DNA of 64,000 bases from assembly GCF_021277265.1 (NCBI RefSeq), contig NZ_JAJSOH010000007.1:186001-250000 (forward strand), written 5' to 3'. Numbering within the stretch: the stretch's first letter is position 1; every line of letters starts with the position of its first letter. The notes below the pieces were generated by a model. That model did no database searches. It had not been told where the DNA came from and saw nothing but the letters and a program-made list of their open reading frames with translations. A program made the translations under genes and the position numbers. This document shows, piece after piece, positions 34,826-46,645 of this stretch. The stretch is from Kineosporia rhizophila (GTDB lineage: Bacteria; Actinomycetota; Actinomycetes; Actinomycetales; Kineosporiaceae).

Positions 34826-37072
34826 GTGACCTCGGGCCCCGTTGCATCCCGCACGGGCGCGGCGTGGCTGCTCCTGGCCCTCACCCTGGCCACCGCCGTC
34901 GTGCTGGCCCTGCAGCCGCAGCTGCGTTCGGTGGCGACCGTGACCGCGGGGGTGCTGTCGGTCGGCGCGATCCTGCTCGGGGTGGCCTGGCACCGTCCGA
35001 AGGCCCTGGCCTGGCCCTTCCTGGCCCTGATGATCGCGGCCTGGACGGTGAGCGCGGTCCTGGTCTACGCGCAGGGACGCATCGAGACACCGGCGGTGGC
35101 GCTGGTGTGGTTCGGTCAGGCCATTGCCGCCGCGGTCACCGTGCACGCGGTGGTGACCGGGGAGAAGCAGACCGGGCGGTCGTCGACGGCGTGGCTGGAC
35201 GGGGTCCTGATCGCCACGGTGGGCCTGCTGGTGGGCGTGCAGATCGTGGCGGCGGAGACGATCGGGAGCACGAACTGGACCACGGTGGTGGTGGCCAGCG
35301 TCGACGTCGCGCTGATGAGCATGCTGGTGCGGTTCGCGGTGTCGCGCCGGGTGATGGGCCCGGCCAGTCTGCTGGTGCTGGCGGCCGCGTTCGTCGCGAT
35401 CGTCTACGACCTGAGCTCGGCCGTGCAGGGGCGGCGGGTGGCCCTGCCCGGGGAGACCAGCCAGATCCTGGCGGTCGTGTTCATGCTCATGTTCGGGGCG
35501 GCCGCGCTCCACCCGTCGATGGTGGACGCGTTCGGCTCAGGTACGTTCGCCCGCCGCCGACGTCCTTCGACGGCTCTTCTGGGTCTGCTGCCGCTCGTGC
35601 TGGTGCCCTCGGGCGTGGCCTGGGTGGCGGACGCCAGCGGGGCGGAGAATCTGCCGCCGTGGATGGTGCCGGGGGCCGGGGCGGTGATCGCGGGACTGTG
35701 CCTGCTGCGCGGCAGTGATGCGCTGCGCTCCAGCGAGTACCTGGCCGAGCACGATCCGCTGACCGATCTGGCCAACCGGCGCGGGCTGGCCCGGGCGTTC
35801 GAGGAGACGCCGGCCGGCCGCGACCTGAGCCTGCTGCTGATCGACATCGACGAGTTCAAGCAGGTCAACGACACCCACGGGCACGACGTAGGGGATGCGC
35901 TGCTGCTGCAGCTGCGCGACCGGCTGGTGCGGGCCACCGGCAGCTCGGGTCTGGCCGCCCGGCTGGGCGGGGACGAGTTCGTGGTGCTGGCGCCGGCCTC
36001 CGAGGCGGCCGGGGTGGCCGAGCGGTTCCTGAACTCGCTGCAGGACCCGGTGGTGGTCGAGGGTCTGGTGCTGCGCACCGGAGCCAGCGTCGGTATCGCC
36101 GAGGCGAGCGAGGACATGCCCCTGGCCGAGCTGCTCACCCACGCCGACGTGGCGATGTACGCGGCCAAGGCCGCCGGTGGTTCCCGGGCCATGGTGTTCC
36201 ATCCGCAGATGCGGATCGAGGTGGCCCGGTGCTTCACCCTGAGCAGCCAGATCCGCCAGCTGCTGGGCAACGACAACCCCGATGTGGGACGGCTGGAGAT
36301 CAAGTACCAGCCGCTGGTGGACCTGCGCACGGGGGAGATGGTCGGTGGTGAGGCGCTGGTGCGCTGGCAGCACCCCGACCACGGGCTGCTGGCTCCGGAC
36401 GCCTTCCTGGGGCTGGTGAACAGCAACAACCTGGACGCCGAACTCGACGCCGCGGTGCTGCACGACGTGCTCACCCAGCTGGCCCGCTGGCGCGATCAGG
36501 GGCTGCCGATCCTGCCGATCAGCGTGAACCTGACCCGCGACAGCCTGGAGGACCCGCGCCTGGCCGACCGGGTGCTGGCCGCCCTGTCGGCGCTCGGCCT
36601 GCCCACCAGCGCGCTGCGCCTGGAGATCACCGAGCACGACCAGCTCTCGGCGGAGACCCCGGCCCAGCACACGCTGGCGGTGCTCGACGCCGCCGGGGTG
36701 CTGGTCTACCTGGACGACTACGGCACCGGCTACACCTCGCTGGACTACCTGCACCGCTTCCCGGTGCACATGCTCAAGCTCGACCGCTCGGTGGTGACCT
36801 CGCTGGACAGCGGTCAGGTGCAGCTGGTGGCCGCGGTCAGCGCGATGGCGGCCACCCTGGACCTGGAGATCCTGGCCGAGGGCATCGAGACCCCCGATCA
36901 GCGGGACCAGTTGCTGGAGCTGGGTATTCACTACGGCCAGGGGTACCTGTTCTCGCGCCCGCTGACCGCCGGACAGTACGCCCAGACCGTGCTCGGGCCC
37001 GCCGAGAGGCCGGGGGAAGGACCCACGGTGCCGGGCCCCCGGGCGGCGCGCACCCCGGAGAGCTCACACTGA
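34826..37072 (+). CDS. Membrane GGDEF-EAL c-di-GMP protein
   Basis: A 748-residue protein. About eight transmembrane helices (to about 285) precede a GGDEF domain (about 310-470) and an EAL domain (about 485-735). The cyclase motif is RLGGDEFVVL near 381; the inhibitory RxxD is absent. The EAL signature is GGEALVRWQHPDHG near 509, followed by YLDDYGTGYTSLDYL and LAEGIETPDQ, so the phosphodiesterase site is complete. It may switch between synthesis and degradation. The GTG start is an estimate. The C-terminus has a Pro/Gly-rich tail. Confidence 0.9.
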   Translation: MTSGPVASRTGAAWLLLALTLATAVVLALQPQLRSVATVTAGVLSVGAILLGVAWHRPKALAWPFLALMIAAWTVSAVLVYAQGRIETPAVALVWFGQAIAAAVTVHAVVTGEKQTGRSSTAWLDGVLIATVGLLVGVQIVAAETIGSTNWTTVVVASVDVALMSMLVRFAVSRRVMGPASLLVLAAAFVAIVYDLSSAVQGRRVALPGETSQILAVVFMLMFGAAALHPSMVDAFGSGTFARRRRPSTALLGLLPLVLVPSGVAWVADASGAENLPPWMVPGAGAVIAGLCLLRGSDALRSSEYLAEHDPLTDLANRRGLARAFEETPAGRDLSLLLIDIDEFKQVNDTHGHDVGDALLLQLRDRLVRATGSSGLAARLGGDEFVVLAPASEAAGVAERFLNSLQDPVVVEGLVLRTGASVGIAEASEDMPLAELLTHADVAMYAAKAAGGSRAMVFHPQMRIEVARCFTLSSQIRQLLGNDNPDVGRLEIKYQPLVDLRTGEMVGGEALVRWQHPDHGLLAPDAFLGLVNSNNLDAELDAAVLHDVLTQLARWRDQGLPILPISVNLTRDSLEDPRLADRVLAALSALGLPTSALRLEITEHDQLSAETPAQHTLAVLDAAGVLVYLDDYGTGYTSLDYLHRFPVHMLKLDRSVVTSLDSGQVQLVAAVSAMAATLDLEILAEGIETPDQRDQLLELGIHYGQGYLFSRPLTAGQYAQTVLGPAERPGEGPTVPGPRAARTPESSH

Positions 37073-37079
37073 GTTCGGC

Positions 37080-38884
37080 CTAGGTGTTCAGCCGCCAGTT
37101 GGCTGCCCGCTCACGTTCGCTCCACAACCGCCGGTACATCCCCGGCCGGCTCAGCAGGTGCTCGTGGCGGCCGCGCTGGGCGATCCGGCCGGAGTCGAGC
37201 ACCAGGATCTGGTCCGCGTCGCGGATCGTGCTCAGCCGGTGCGCCACCACCAGAACCGTTCGCCCGGCGGTCAGTTCACCGAGCGCAGCCTGGATCGCCT
37301 GCTCGTTCAGGGGGTCCAGGGCGGAGGTGGGCTCGTCCAGCAGCACCACCGGCGCGTTCTTGAGGATGGCCCGGGCGATCGACAGACGCTGACGTTCGCC
37401 GCCGGAAAGGGTCTGCCCGCCTTCGCCGATCCGGGTGGCGTAGCCGTCGGGCAGGGCGCTGACGAAGTCGTGGCAGCGGGCCGCCCGGGCCGCCGCCTGA
37501 ACCTCCTCGTCGGTGGCCTCGGGCCGGCCCAGGGCGATGTTGTCGCGGATGGTGCCCTGGAACAGGTACACGTCCTGGAACACCACGGTGACCGCGTCGA
37601 ACAGCTGGTCCTGGGTGAGGTCGGTCAGCGGTACGCCGCCCAGGCGCACGGTGCCGGCGTCCGGGTCGTGGAACCGCGCGGCCAGGGCCAGCAGCGTGGA
37701 CTTCCCGGCGCCGGAGGGCCCGACCAGGGCCGTGGTGGTGCCGGGAGCGGCGGCGAAATCGATGTCGCTGAGCACCGGCTGGTCGGCGCGGTAGCCGAAA
37801 CGCACCTTTTCGAAGGTCAGTTCGTGACCCACCGGCCAGGCCGTCTCGCGGGCGGGAAAAGACTGCGGGGCCAGGGATCGCAGCCGGGCGATGCGCTGCA
37901 GCGAGGCATCGGTCAGCCGGAGGGCCTCGGCCTCCACGGCCACCTGCACCAGCGGGGTGTACACGCGCAGCACCACGACCAGGAAGACCACGGCGGTGAA
38001 GGCGTCCACCTGACCGCCGAGCAAGCCGTACCCGCACCCGGCGACGACCAGCGGCACGCCCAGGAACACCACCCCGATCGAGACGTAGGCCAGCGGGGTG
38101 ATCCTCACCGCGAGCGCGTCGTTGACCGCGCGCATCCGGGCCACCGCCTCGCGGTACCAGATCAGCCGGGGCCCGACCTGGTGGAAGGAGCGGGCGGTGG
38201 CGATGCCCTGGACGTACTCGACGATCCGGCCGTTGGCCTCGGCCAGGGTGTCGGCGCGGCTCAGCGACTGCTCGGCGAAGGCGCGGTTGACCAGGACGAA
38301 CACCGGGGCGGCGGCGACGATGCTGAGCGCCGTCACCCCGGCCAGCAGGGGGTCGACCACGGCCAGCCCGGCCAGGGTGGCCACCGGCAGGGCGGCCCCG
38401 CCGACCAGGTTCATCAGGCCGGCGTGGGCGAACAGGGCGATCTGCTCGTGGTCGGCGCCCAGCACCGCGCTGATGTCGCCCGAGCCACGGGCGGCCACCG
38501 TGCCGACCGGTAGTCGCTCCACGTGGCGCAGGGCGTCGATGCGGCCCTCGCCGACCGCGTGGAAGGTGCTCACCCAGGCCAGGTGGTTGGCCCCGAACCA
38601 GAGCAGGTACTGCCCGGCCACGGCGGCGACCACCACCGCGCTCGCGCCGAGTGCGTCGTTCTGGGTGAGGTTTTCGGTGCGGATCTGCTCGACGCTCCAG
38701 GCGATCACCGCCACCGGCACACCCATGCAGGCGGCGGCCAGGGCGCGCAGGACGACCGCCAGAACCAATGGACGCCGGCGGTCACCGAAGACGGACCAGA
38801 GGGCCCGGATCGGGGAGACTCCGGGCGCCTCGGCAGTCTCTGGCGTGGGGGAGATGTGGCGGTGCTCGTGGGTGCCGAGGGCGC

Positions 38885-38888
<4 letters not shown>
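37080..38888 (-). CDS. ABC exporter half-transporter (second of pair)
   Basis: A 602-residue fusion of a six-helix membrane domain (about 35-330) and an ATPase domain (about 355-590). Walker A is VGPSGAGKST, the signature LSGGERQRLSIARAIL, Walker B with catalytic Glu is VVLLDEPTSALDP, and the switch His lies in VVAHRLSTI. The start overlaps the stop of the preceding exporter gene by 4 bases, so the two form a heterodimer. Pairs of this kind export lipids, peptides or drugs, or move siderophores; the substrate cannot be told here. Confidence 0.92.
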
Positions 38889-40696
<1,808 letters not shown>

Positions 40697-40709
40697 CCGC
40701 CGCACCTTA

Positions 40710-40726
40710 TTGCCAAAGGTTGGCAA
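40710..40726. promoter_or_regulatory. TTGCCAA-N3-TTGGCAA operator before ABC exporter pair
   Basis: Perfect 7-base inverted arms around AGG, extended on one side by a further C/G pairing candidate. It sits 14-30 bases upstream of the exporter GTG, where it would overlap the promoter (minus-strand TTACTT and TAAGGT flank or overlap it). The size and symmetry are typical of TetR-family operators. No TetR gene lies in this window. Confidence 0.65.
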
Positions 40727-40757
40727 GTAAGCACTCCGGGGCGGGCTACACCCCCTC

Positions 40758-42191
40758 TCAGACCCGTCGGACCTGCCCCCGGCCGCCGGTTTTGGCGGCG
40801 TACATGGCTGTATCGGCGCGTTTGATCTCCTGCTCGGGGTCGGCGCCCTGCGGGGCCAGGACCACGCCGATGCTGGCGCCCACCCCGACCCGGTTGCCGT
40901 CGATGTCGATCGGGCGGCTGACCGTGGCCAGGATGCGGGCCGCGATGTCGTCGGCCTGGTCGTCGCTGGCACCCGGCAGGATCACCGCGAACTCGTCGCC
41001 GCCGAGCCGGGCGACCACGTCCCCGGAGCGCACCACCGCGACGATCCGCTGGGCTACGGTGCGCAGCACCGCGTCGCCGCTCTCGTGGCCGAGGGTGTCG
41101 TTGATCGCCTTGAAGCCGTCCAGGTCGACGTACAGCAGGGCGGTCGGTCCGGGGCGGTCGGTGAGGTTCTTCTCCCAGTGGTTGTGGAAGAGCCGGCGGT
41201 TGGCCAGACCGGTGAGCTGGTCGGTGTTGGCCTGCGACTGGGCCGTCTGCAGCAGTTCGCCCAGCTGCCCCACCACTCCCTGCAGCCGGGCCAGGACCAG
41301 CAGGTACAGGGCGATGCAGCCGAAGGCGATCAGTGGGGCGTCGATCGGGCCGCCGCGCAGCCACTCGATCAGCAGGACCAGCGGCGCCATCAGGCTGGCG
41401 GCGGCCAGGCCGTAGAGGCGGCGACGGCCGATCACCGAGACCCGGGCGGGCTCGGCGGACTGGGAGATCGCGGGCATGGAGGGGTGCAGGGCGGCGGCCG
41501 CCAGGAGCACGTGATTGGCCATCCAGCCGACGTCCAGCGGGCTGCCGGACAGGTAGATGCCCTCCAGTTCCATGAACGTGTAGAGGACGTCGGTGACCAG
41601 CAGGCAGGCGACCCCGCCGACCAGCAGGCGGTAGGCGGTCGAGCGGTCGCCGGCGGTGATGGTCAGGCGCACCAGCACGGCCAGCGCCAGCAGGTCCAGC
41701 ACGGGGTAGGCCAGCGAGACGACCTGGGCGAACAGGGACAGGGAGTCGTCGGCGGAGGGAGCGATCAGGTAGAGCCAGAACAGCATGCCGGCGCCGATCG
41801 ACAGGACGGCGGCGTCGAGCATGCCGGGGCGGTCCCAGCCGGTGTGCCGGGCCATCGTGAAGCCGATCAGGGCGGCGATGATGGCCAGGTTGGAGGGCAC
41901 GAACAGGGCGTCGGCGATCGAGGGGAACACGTCCTCCTCGAACCAGACCGTCTGCACCCAGTACACGACGTCACCGGCTGCGAACAGGCCCACCCGGGCG
42001 GCCAGCAGGTACCAGGGCCAGCGCACCGACGGCCGGTGGCGGTGCACGCCGACGACGATCGCGACGAACGCGGAGGTGTGCAGCAGGGTGGAGTAGACGG
42101 CCTGCACCACCGGCCAGGGGATGAGCAGGTAGACGAGCGCGGCCACGGCGCAGATCGCCGTGTACCGCTGCCACCCCCGTGACTCTGGCAC
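40758..42191 (-). CDS. Membrane-anchored diguanylate cyclase (GGDEF)
   Basis: A 477-residue protein with about nine transmembrane helices (to about 300) and a C-terminal GGDEF domain (about 315-475). LTGLANRRLFH and VDLDGFKAINDTLGHESGD precede the motif RLGGDEFAVIL near 398. RSGD five residues before the motif is an intact I-site, so product inhibition is expected. No EAL domain. The membrane part resembles that of the GGDEF-EAL protein at 34826 (AAALHPSM in both), suggesting duplication of the sensor type. It is divergent from the ankyrin gene. Confidence 0.9.
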   Translation of the reverse strand: MPESRGWQRYTAICAVAALVYLLIPWPVVQAVYSTLLHTSAFVAIVVGVHRHRPSVRWPWYLLAARVGLFAAGDVVYWVQTVWFEEDVFPSIADALFVPSNLAIIAALIGFTMARHTGWDRPGMLDAAVLSIGAGMLFWLYLIAPSADDSLSLFAQVVSLAYPVLDLLALAVLVRLTITAGDRSTAYRLLVGGVACLLVTDVLYTFMELEGIYLSGSPLDVGWMANHVLLAAAALHPSMPAISQSAEPARVSVIGRRRLYGLAAASLMAPLVLLIEWLRGGPIDAPLIAFGCIALYLLVLARLQGVVGQLGELLQTAQSQANTDQLTGLANRRLFHNHWEKNLTDRPGPTALLYVDLDGFKAINDTLGHESGDAVLRTVAQRIVAVVRSGDVVARLGGDEFAVILPGASDDQADDIAARILATVSRPIDIDGNRVGVGASIGVVLAPQGADPEQEIKRADTAMYAAKTGGRGQVRRV

Positions 42192-42353
42192 CGCACGCTC
42201 CCCCCGGGTTCCTGTGCCTGCCCATCGGCCGGTCGGGGGCCGAGGTGTAGTGCGTAGGCCGGATCGGGTGGCCCGGTGCCGGTGCGAACTTCCGGCGATT
42301 GGCTACGGTCGGTCCGGACGGGGACGGCCCGTCATCGCGACGGAGGTGAGCCC

Positions 42354-42758
42354 GTGACATCGGTAGGCAGCGCCCTGACCGAGGCCGAGCTGGAGTTCCT
42401 GCAGGCGACCTTCGACCTGGCCCGCAGCGGCGACACCGGCGCCCTGGGCGAGCGGCTGGCGGCCGGAGTGCCGGTGAACCTGACCAACGGCTCGGGCGAC
42501 ACCCTGCTGATCCTGGCTGCCTACTACAAGCAGCCGGCGACGGTGGAGCTGTTGCTGGAGCGTGGGGCCGACCCGGCTCGGGTCAACGACCGGGGTCAGA
42601 CCGCGCTGGGCGCAGCCACGTTCCGCCGCGAAGTGGCGATCGTGCAGACGCTGCTCGCGGCGGGGGCCGACCCGCATGCCGGGGATCCCTCGGCGGTGCA
42701 GATCGCCGAGTTCTTCGACCTGCCGGACATGGCCGAACTCCTGGGCTCGCAGTCGTGA
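42354..42758 (+). CDS. Ankyrin-repeat protein
   Basis: A 134-residue soluble protein with three ankyrin-type repeats from about 35 to 130: GDTLLILAAYYKQPATVELLLERGADP is the clearest, preceded by a degenerate LGERLAAGVPVNLTN and followed by GQTALGAATFRREVAIVQTLLAAGADP. It should bind a protein partner. The GTG is preceded by GGAGGTGAG at ideal spacing, which decides the start. The stop overlaps the methyltransferase start by 4 bases, so the two proteins may act together. Confidence 0.88.
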   Translation: MTSVGSALTEAELEFLQATFDLARSGDTGALGERLAAGVPVNLTNGSGDTLLILAAYYKQPATVELLLERGADPARVNDRGQTALGAATFRREVAIVQTLLAAGADPHAGDPSAVQIAEFFDLPDMAELLGSQS

Positions 42759-43582
42759 CCGTCGAGGCCTTCCGGGCGGTGGTGGCGGCCCAGGGCGGGA
42801 GCCTGCTCGGCCCCGCCCTGACCCGTTACCTCGAGAGCGGTGCACAGGGCGGGGTTTACGCCACCCCGGCGGGCTTCGAGGCCTTCATCTCCGGCGGCGG
42901 CAACCTCCCGCTCTACGAGAAGACCAGTGCCGCTCTGGCCGGGCTGTACGAGCAGCACCGGCCGGATTCGCTGGTGGACATCGGCTGCGGCAACGGCCGG
43001 GCCCTGCTCCCGGCGCTGCAGCAGTCCTGGCACCGGCCCTCCCGGCTGGACCTGGTGGAACCCTCGGCGGCCCTGCTGGAGCAGGTGCTGCCGCAGGTGC
43101 CCGCCGCAGTGGAGGTGCACACCCACCCCAGTTCGCTCCAGGCCGCGCTCGCCGGCCTTCCCGAGGGTGTGCGGTGGTCGCTGGCCGAGTCCACGTTCGC
43201 CCTGCACACGCTGCCTCCAGACGAACGTTCGGAGGCCCTGGCCCGGCTCCGCACCCGCGTGGACCGCCTGGCCATCGTCGAGTTCGACGTGCCGGACGAG
43301 GTTCCTGGTGGCCCGGAGCAGCTGACCCGCCTGGCCCGCACCTACGAACAGGGCCTGGCCGAGTACGTGCACGACGCCGAGCAGTTCGACCTGGTGGCCC
43401 AGGGCTTCCTGATGCCTGTGCTGGTGGGGCAGCTGCGTCCGGGCGCGCCGCGGGTCACCTGGGAACAGAGCAGCGGACGCTGGCAGGAGCAGGTCTCGGC
43501 GGCCGGCTTCCGGGACGTGCAGGTGCGTGCGCTGTACGACTACTGGTCGGCTCCGGCGTTCCTGCTCACCGGGGTCGCCTGA
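42755..43582 (+). CDS. SAM-dependent methyltransferase
   Basis: A 275-residue class I methyltransferase. The SAM-binding motif is LVDIGCGNGRALLPAL (about 72-87), followed by LDLVEPSAALLEQ, where the acidic residue binds the ribose. The N-terminal extension contains LPLYEKTSAALAGLYEQH, a common cap region. The substrate is not evident. Start GTG overlaps the ankyrin gene (GTGA), implying coupled translation and possibly a physical pairing in which the ankyrin protein recruits a target. Confidence 0.83.
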   Translation: MTVEAFRAVVAAQGGSLLGPALTRYLESGAQGGVYATPAGFEAFISGGGNLPLYEKTSAALAGLYEQHRPDSLVDIGCGNGRALLPALQQSWHRPSRLDLVEPSAALLEQVLPQVPAAVEVHTHPSSLQAALAGLPEGVRWSLAESTFALHTLPPDERSEALARLRTRVDRLAIVEFDVPDEVPGGPEQLTRLARTYEQGLAEYVHDAEQFDLVAQGFLMPVLVGQLRPGAPRVTWEQSSGRWQEQVSAAGFRDVQVRALYDYWSAPAFLLTGVA

Positions 43583-43685
43583 GGGGTGGGCCGGGGGCCG
43601 CCGTGGACACTCGCGTCCCGAAGGCCCCGATCTGGCTAGCATGCCCCGGGACAGGACGGATGTCTCTCACGACGATGGGCGATCG

Positions 43686-44048
43686 ATGGACCGCGCTTGG
43701 CAGATCGAGCAGGAGTTCTGGGAGAACTCGGCGAACGGTGACGTGCGGGGGTGGTTCGCCAAGTACATGGCGTCGGACGGGTTCATCGTGCTGCCGAACC
43801 GGGTGGCCTCCCGCGACGACCTGATCAGCGGCTGGAAGGACCGTCCGGCCATCCGCACCTGGACGCTCTCGGAGCCCGCCTTCACCCTGATGGAGGGCGG
43901 CAACCTGGTGATCCACTACGAGGTCGGCCTGGACGCCGAGTGGCTGCCCGGCTACCAGGCCTTCGTGACCTCGGTCTACATGCTGGGCCTGGACGAGTGG
44001 GCGCTGATCTGCCGCACCCACACGCCGCGCGGGCCCTTCCCGTTCTGA
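43686..44048 (+). CDS. NTF2-like (DUF4440/SnoaL-type) small protein
   Basis: A 120-residue protein with the cone-shaped NTF2-like fold pattern: N-terminal helices (DRAWQIEQEFWENSANGDVRGW), ASDGFIVLPNRVASRDDLISGW, then strands ending WALICRTHTPRGPF. Such proteins bind small hydrophobic ligands or act as minor enzymes; this one has no recognised catalytic set. The ATG at 43686 gives the standard N-terminus. It is the last plus-strand gene before the convergent hydrolase. Confidence 0.75.
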   Translation: MDRAWQIEQEFWENSANGDVRGWFAKYMASDGFIVLPNRVASRDDLISGWKDRPAIRTWTLSEPAFTLMEGGNLVIHYEVGLDAEWLPGYQAFVTSVYMLGLDEWALICRTHTPRGPFPF

Positions 44049-44051
44049 GAC

Positions 44052-44894
44052 CTATCCGGGGAGTCCGGTGACGAACGTGGCCAGCCGGGCCGCGATGGTC
44101 GCGTCGGGGGCGGTGTGGAACTCGCCCTCGAGCAGTTCGAACGATCCCTGCGCGGCGGCCTCGGCCACTGCCGCGGCGGGCCTGCGCAGGAACGGCGGGC
44201 TGCCGGTGCTGGCCAGGGCCAGGAGGGGCACGCCGATCCGGCCGATCAGCTCGGTCGGCAACGACTGGTCGTCACCGCCGAGGCAGTGTCCGTCGTAGGC
44301 GAGGGTGGGGGCCACGGCGGCGAAGCGCGCCCACATCGGGCCGGCCCGGAACTCCGCGACGGTCTCCTGGGGCAGGCCCACGGCCTTGAGCTGGAAGTAC
44401 TCGAAGGCGCCGTCGTTGTCGCCGGCCGCGGTGAGGCGCTCCAGCGTGGTGGTGTAGTCCGCGGGCAGGGGCGGTGAGTCGGCCAGCCGGTAGGGCGGCT
44501 CGAAGGGGGCCACACCGCTGACCGGAGCACCCGCCGCCGTTGCCTGCAGGGCCAGCGCGGCCCCGGAGGAGAAGCCCGCCAGCACCGCGCGGCCGCCCGG
44601 GCGCACCGCCTCGATGACCGCCTCGATGTCCTCCACCTCACGCTGCACGGCGTAGGGCGCGGTGTCGGTGCTGTCGCCGCGGCCCCGCCGGTCGTAGACC
44701 ACGCCCAGGCAGCCCTCGGCGGCCAGGGCCTGGGCCAGGCCGGTGCCGTCGAGCCGCTGCGCGCTGGCGCCGCCGATCACGACCACCACCGGCCCCTCGG
44801 CACTTTCGGGTGCGTACACGTCGAAGGCGGTGGTGGTGCCGTCGGCCGACTTCGTGGTCTGCGGGGGACGGGAGGCCACGGGAATCTCATACAT
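44052..44894 (-). CDS. Alpha/beta hydrolase
   Basis: A 280-residue alpha/beta-hydrolase. The oxyanion region is VVVIGGASAQR and the nucleophile elbow is AGFSSGAALAL (Ser near 109). The catalytic Asp is probably in the C-terminal half, and the His is in LEGEFHTAPDATIAARL near 263. YDRRGRGDST is the usual strand-4 loop. It resembles lipase-like or ester hydrolases of actinobacteria with no defined substrate. No ribosome-binding site precedes the ATG, so the transcript may be leaderless. Confidence 0.85.
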   Translation of the reverse strand: MYEIPVASRPPQTTKSADGTTTAFDVYAPESAEGPVVVVIGGASAQRLDGTGLAQALAAEGCLGVVYDRRGRGDSTDTAPYAVQREVEDIEAVIEAVRPGGRAVLAGFSSGAALALQATAAGAPVSGVAPFEPPYRLADSPPLPADYTTTLERLTAAGDNDGAFEYFQLKAVGLPQETVAEFRAGPMWARFAAVAPTLAYDGHCLGGDDQSLPTELIGRIGVPLLALASTGSPPFLRRPAAAVAEAAAQGSFELLEGEFHTAPDATIAARLATFVTGLPG

Positions 44895-45059
44895 GCCGGC
44901 TTTGACCGGGCCGGGGGCCAGAACTCATCGCTCTGCGCGCAGTGACGTGACCTCCCGAACGGCGGGCAACCGTCCGGGGGAAGACGTCACTCTTCGCTAA
45001 CACGTGGGCTGCGGCCGCCGAAGGGTCGGGCAGTGCAGGCCGACGAGGTGGAGTGATCG

Positions 45060-46610
45060 ATGTTCGGACGACGGAACCAGCCGGACCTGGCCGTGCGGGA
45101 CCAGGTGGCCGCCGCTCACGCCGACGTGGTCGCAGTGACCGACGTGGTGGCCAAGCTCGGCCGGGCCACCAGCATCGAGCAGGCGGTGAAGGCGTCGCTG
45201 GAGTCGGTGCGTGAGCACTTCGGCTGGGCCTACGGCTCCTACTGGGAGCGAGACCGGGGACAGGACGTGCTGCGGTTCGGGGTCGACAGCGGTGACGTCG
45301 GCCCGGAGTTCCGGGCGGTGACCCTGGAGGCCACCTTCGCCGAGGGGGTGGGCCTCTCCGGCCGCGCCTGGCGGCAGCGCGACCTGGTCTTCGTCGAGGA
45401 CATCGGCTCGGTGACCGACTGCGTGCGGGCCCCGGTCGCGACCCGGCAGGGCGTGCGCAGCGGGATCTGCTTCCCGATCCTGGAGCAGGGCGAGGTGATC
45501 GGGACCATGGACTTCTTCACCACCGAGGTCCTGACCCTCTCCGCCGACCGGATGGCGGTGCTGCGGGCGATCGGCGTCCTGGTCTCCTCGGCGCTGGAGC
45601 GGCTGCACGAGACGGTCCGGCAGGAGAAGGCCGCGCAGGACGTGGACGCGGTCTCCACCGTGATCCGCGAACTGACCACGGCCGGCAGCGAGGACGAGGC
45701 GCTGCGGCTGGCGATGGAGACGATCCGGCGCGACTTCGACTGGCAGTACGGCTCGTTCTGGCGGCTGGACGAGGCGGCCGGGGCGCTGCGCTTCGCCGAG
45801 GAGTCCGGCGACGTGAACCCGGAGTTCCGCGAGGTGACCCTCTCGGCGTCGTTCGCCCGGGGCGTCGGCCTGTCCGGGCGGGCCTGGGCCCGCAACGACC
45901 TGGTGTTCGTGGAGGACCTGGGCGAGCTGACCGACTGCGTGCGCCGCCCGGCCGCCCAGCGGGCCGGGGTGAAGTCGGGGGTGTGCCTGCCGATCACCGT
46001 GAACGGGCGCTTCGTCGGCACCATCGACTTCTTCGCCACCCGCACCCTGGTGATGTCCCGCAGCCGCGAGTCGGCGCTGCGCAACACCGCTTTCCTGATC
46101 GGCCAGGCCCTGGAGCGTCTGGGCTCCCGGGCGGCGTTGCGCCAGGCCGGGGAACAGCTGATGGACTCGATCGGCGAGGTCGAGCGCAACGTCACCTCCG
46201 CCGCGGACGTGGCCTCCCGCGGGGGCCGGCTCAGCGCGGAGGCCAACGCCCAGGTCGCCGCGCTCGGCGAGGCCAGCTCGGAGATCAACAAGGTGGTCCA
46301 GGACATCCAGACGATCGCCGCCCAGACCAAGCTGCTGGCCCTCAACGCGACCATCGAGGCGGCCCGGGCCGGGGAGTCGGGCAAGGGCTTCGCGGTGGTC
46401 GCCGAGGAGGTCAAGCAGCTGTCCGGGCAGACCGAGCGGGCCACCACCGACGTCAGCGACCGGGTGAACGCGATCCAGAGCCGGGTCGAGGCGGTCACCG
46501 GTTCGCTGGCCGGCATCCAGCACGCGGTCGACGAGATCAACCAGACCCAGCAGCTGATCCAGGGCGTGCTGGCCGACCAGGCCGGCGTCACCCGCGCCGT
46601 CCTCGGCTGA
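45060..46610 (+). CDS. Soluble chemoreceptor with tandem GAF domains
   Basis: A 516-residue cytoplasmic methyl-accepting-type protein. Two GAF domains (about 25-185 and 195-360) are clear internal duplicates: both contain FxWxYGS, ESGDVxPEF or a variant, [16 protein letters not shown] and TDCVR, then SGxC followed by xPI. Each copy keeps the same two cysteines. The C-terminal signalling region (about 370-516) has the hairpin-tip sequence [20 protein letters not shown] followed by [15 protein letters not shown]. There is no transmembrane segment. It likely senses a cytoplasmic ligand or redox state and signals to CheA. A carbonic anhydrase gene follows 35 bases later. Confidence 0.9.
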   Translation: MFGRRNQPDLAVRDQVAAAHADVVAVTDVVAKLGRATSIEQAVKASLESVREHFGWAYGSYWERDRGQDVLRFGVDSGDVGPEFRAVTLEATFAEGVGLSGRAWRQRDLVFVEDIGSVTDCVRAPVATRQGVRSGICFPILEQGEVIGTMDFFTTEVLTLSADRMAVLRAIGVLVSSALERLHETVRQEKAAQDVDAVSTVIRELTTAGSEDEALRLAMETIRRDFDWQYGSFWRLDEAAGALRFAEESGDVNPEFREVTLSASFARGVGLSGRAWARNDLVFVEDLGELTDCVRRPAAQRAGVKSGVCLPITVNGRFVGTIDFFATRTLVMSRSRESALRNTAFLIGQALERLGSRAALRQAGEQLMDSIGEVERNVTSAADVASRGGRLSAEANAQVAALGEASSEINKVVQDIQTIAAQTKLLALNATIEAARAGESGKGFAVVAEEVKQLSGQTERATTDVSDRVNAIQSRVEAVTGSLAGIQHAVDEINQTQQLIQGVLADQAGVTRAVLG

Positions 46611-46645
46611 GGCAACCCGTGTTCACCGACACCGAAAGAAGCACC

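Noticed and set aside
44941..44991. AGTGACGT and ACGTCACT inverted arms upstream of the chemoreceptor gene
   Set aside because: Arms are 8 bases with a 35-base separation and no nearby promoter elements, so this may be chance.
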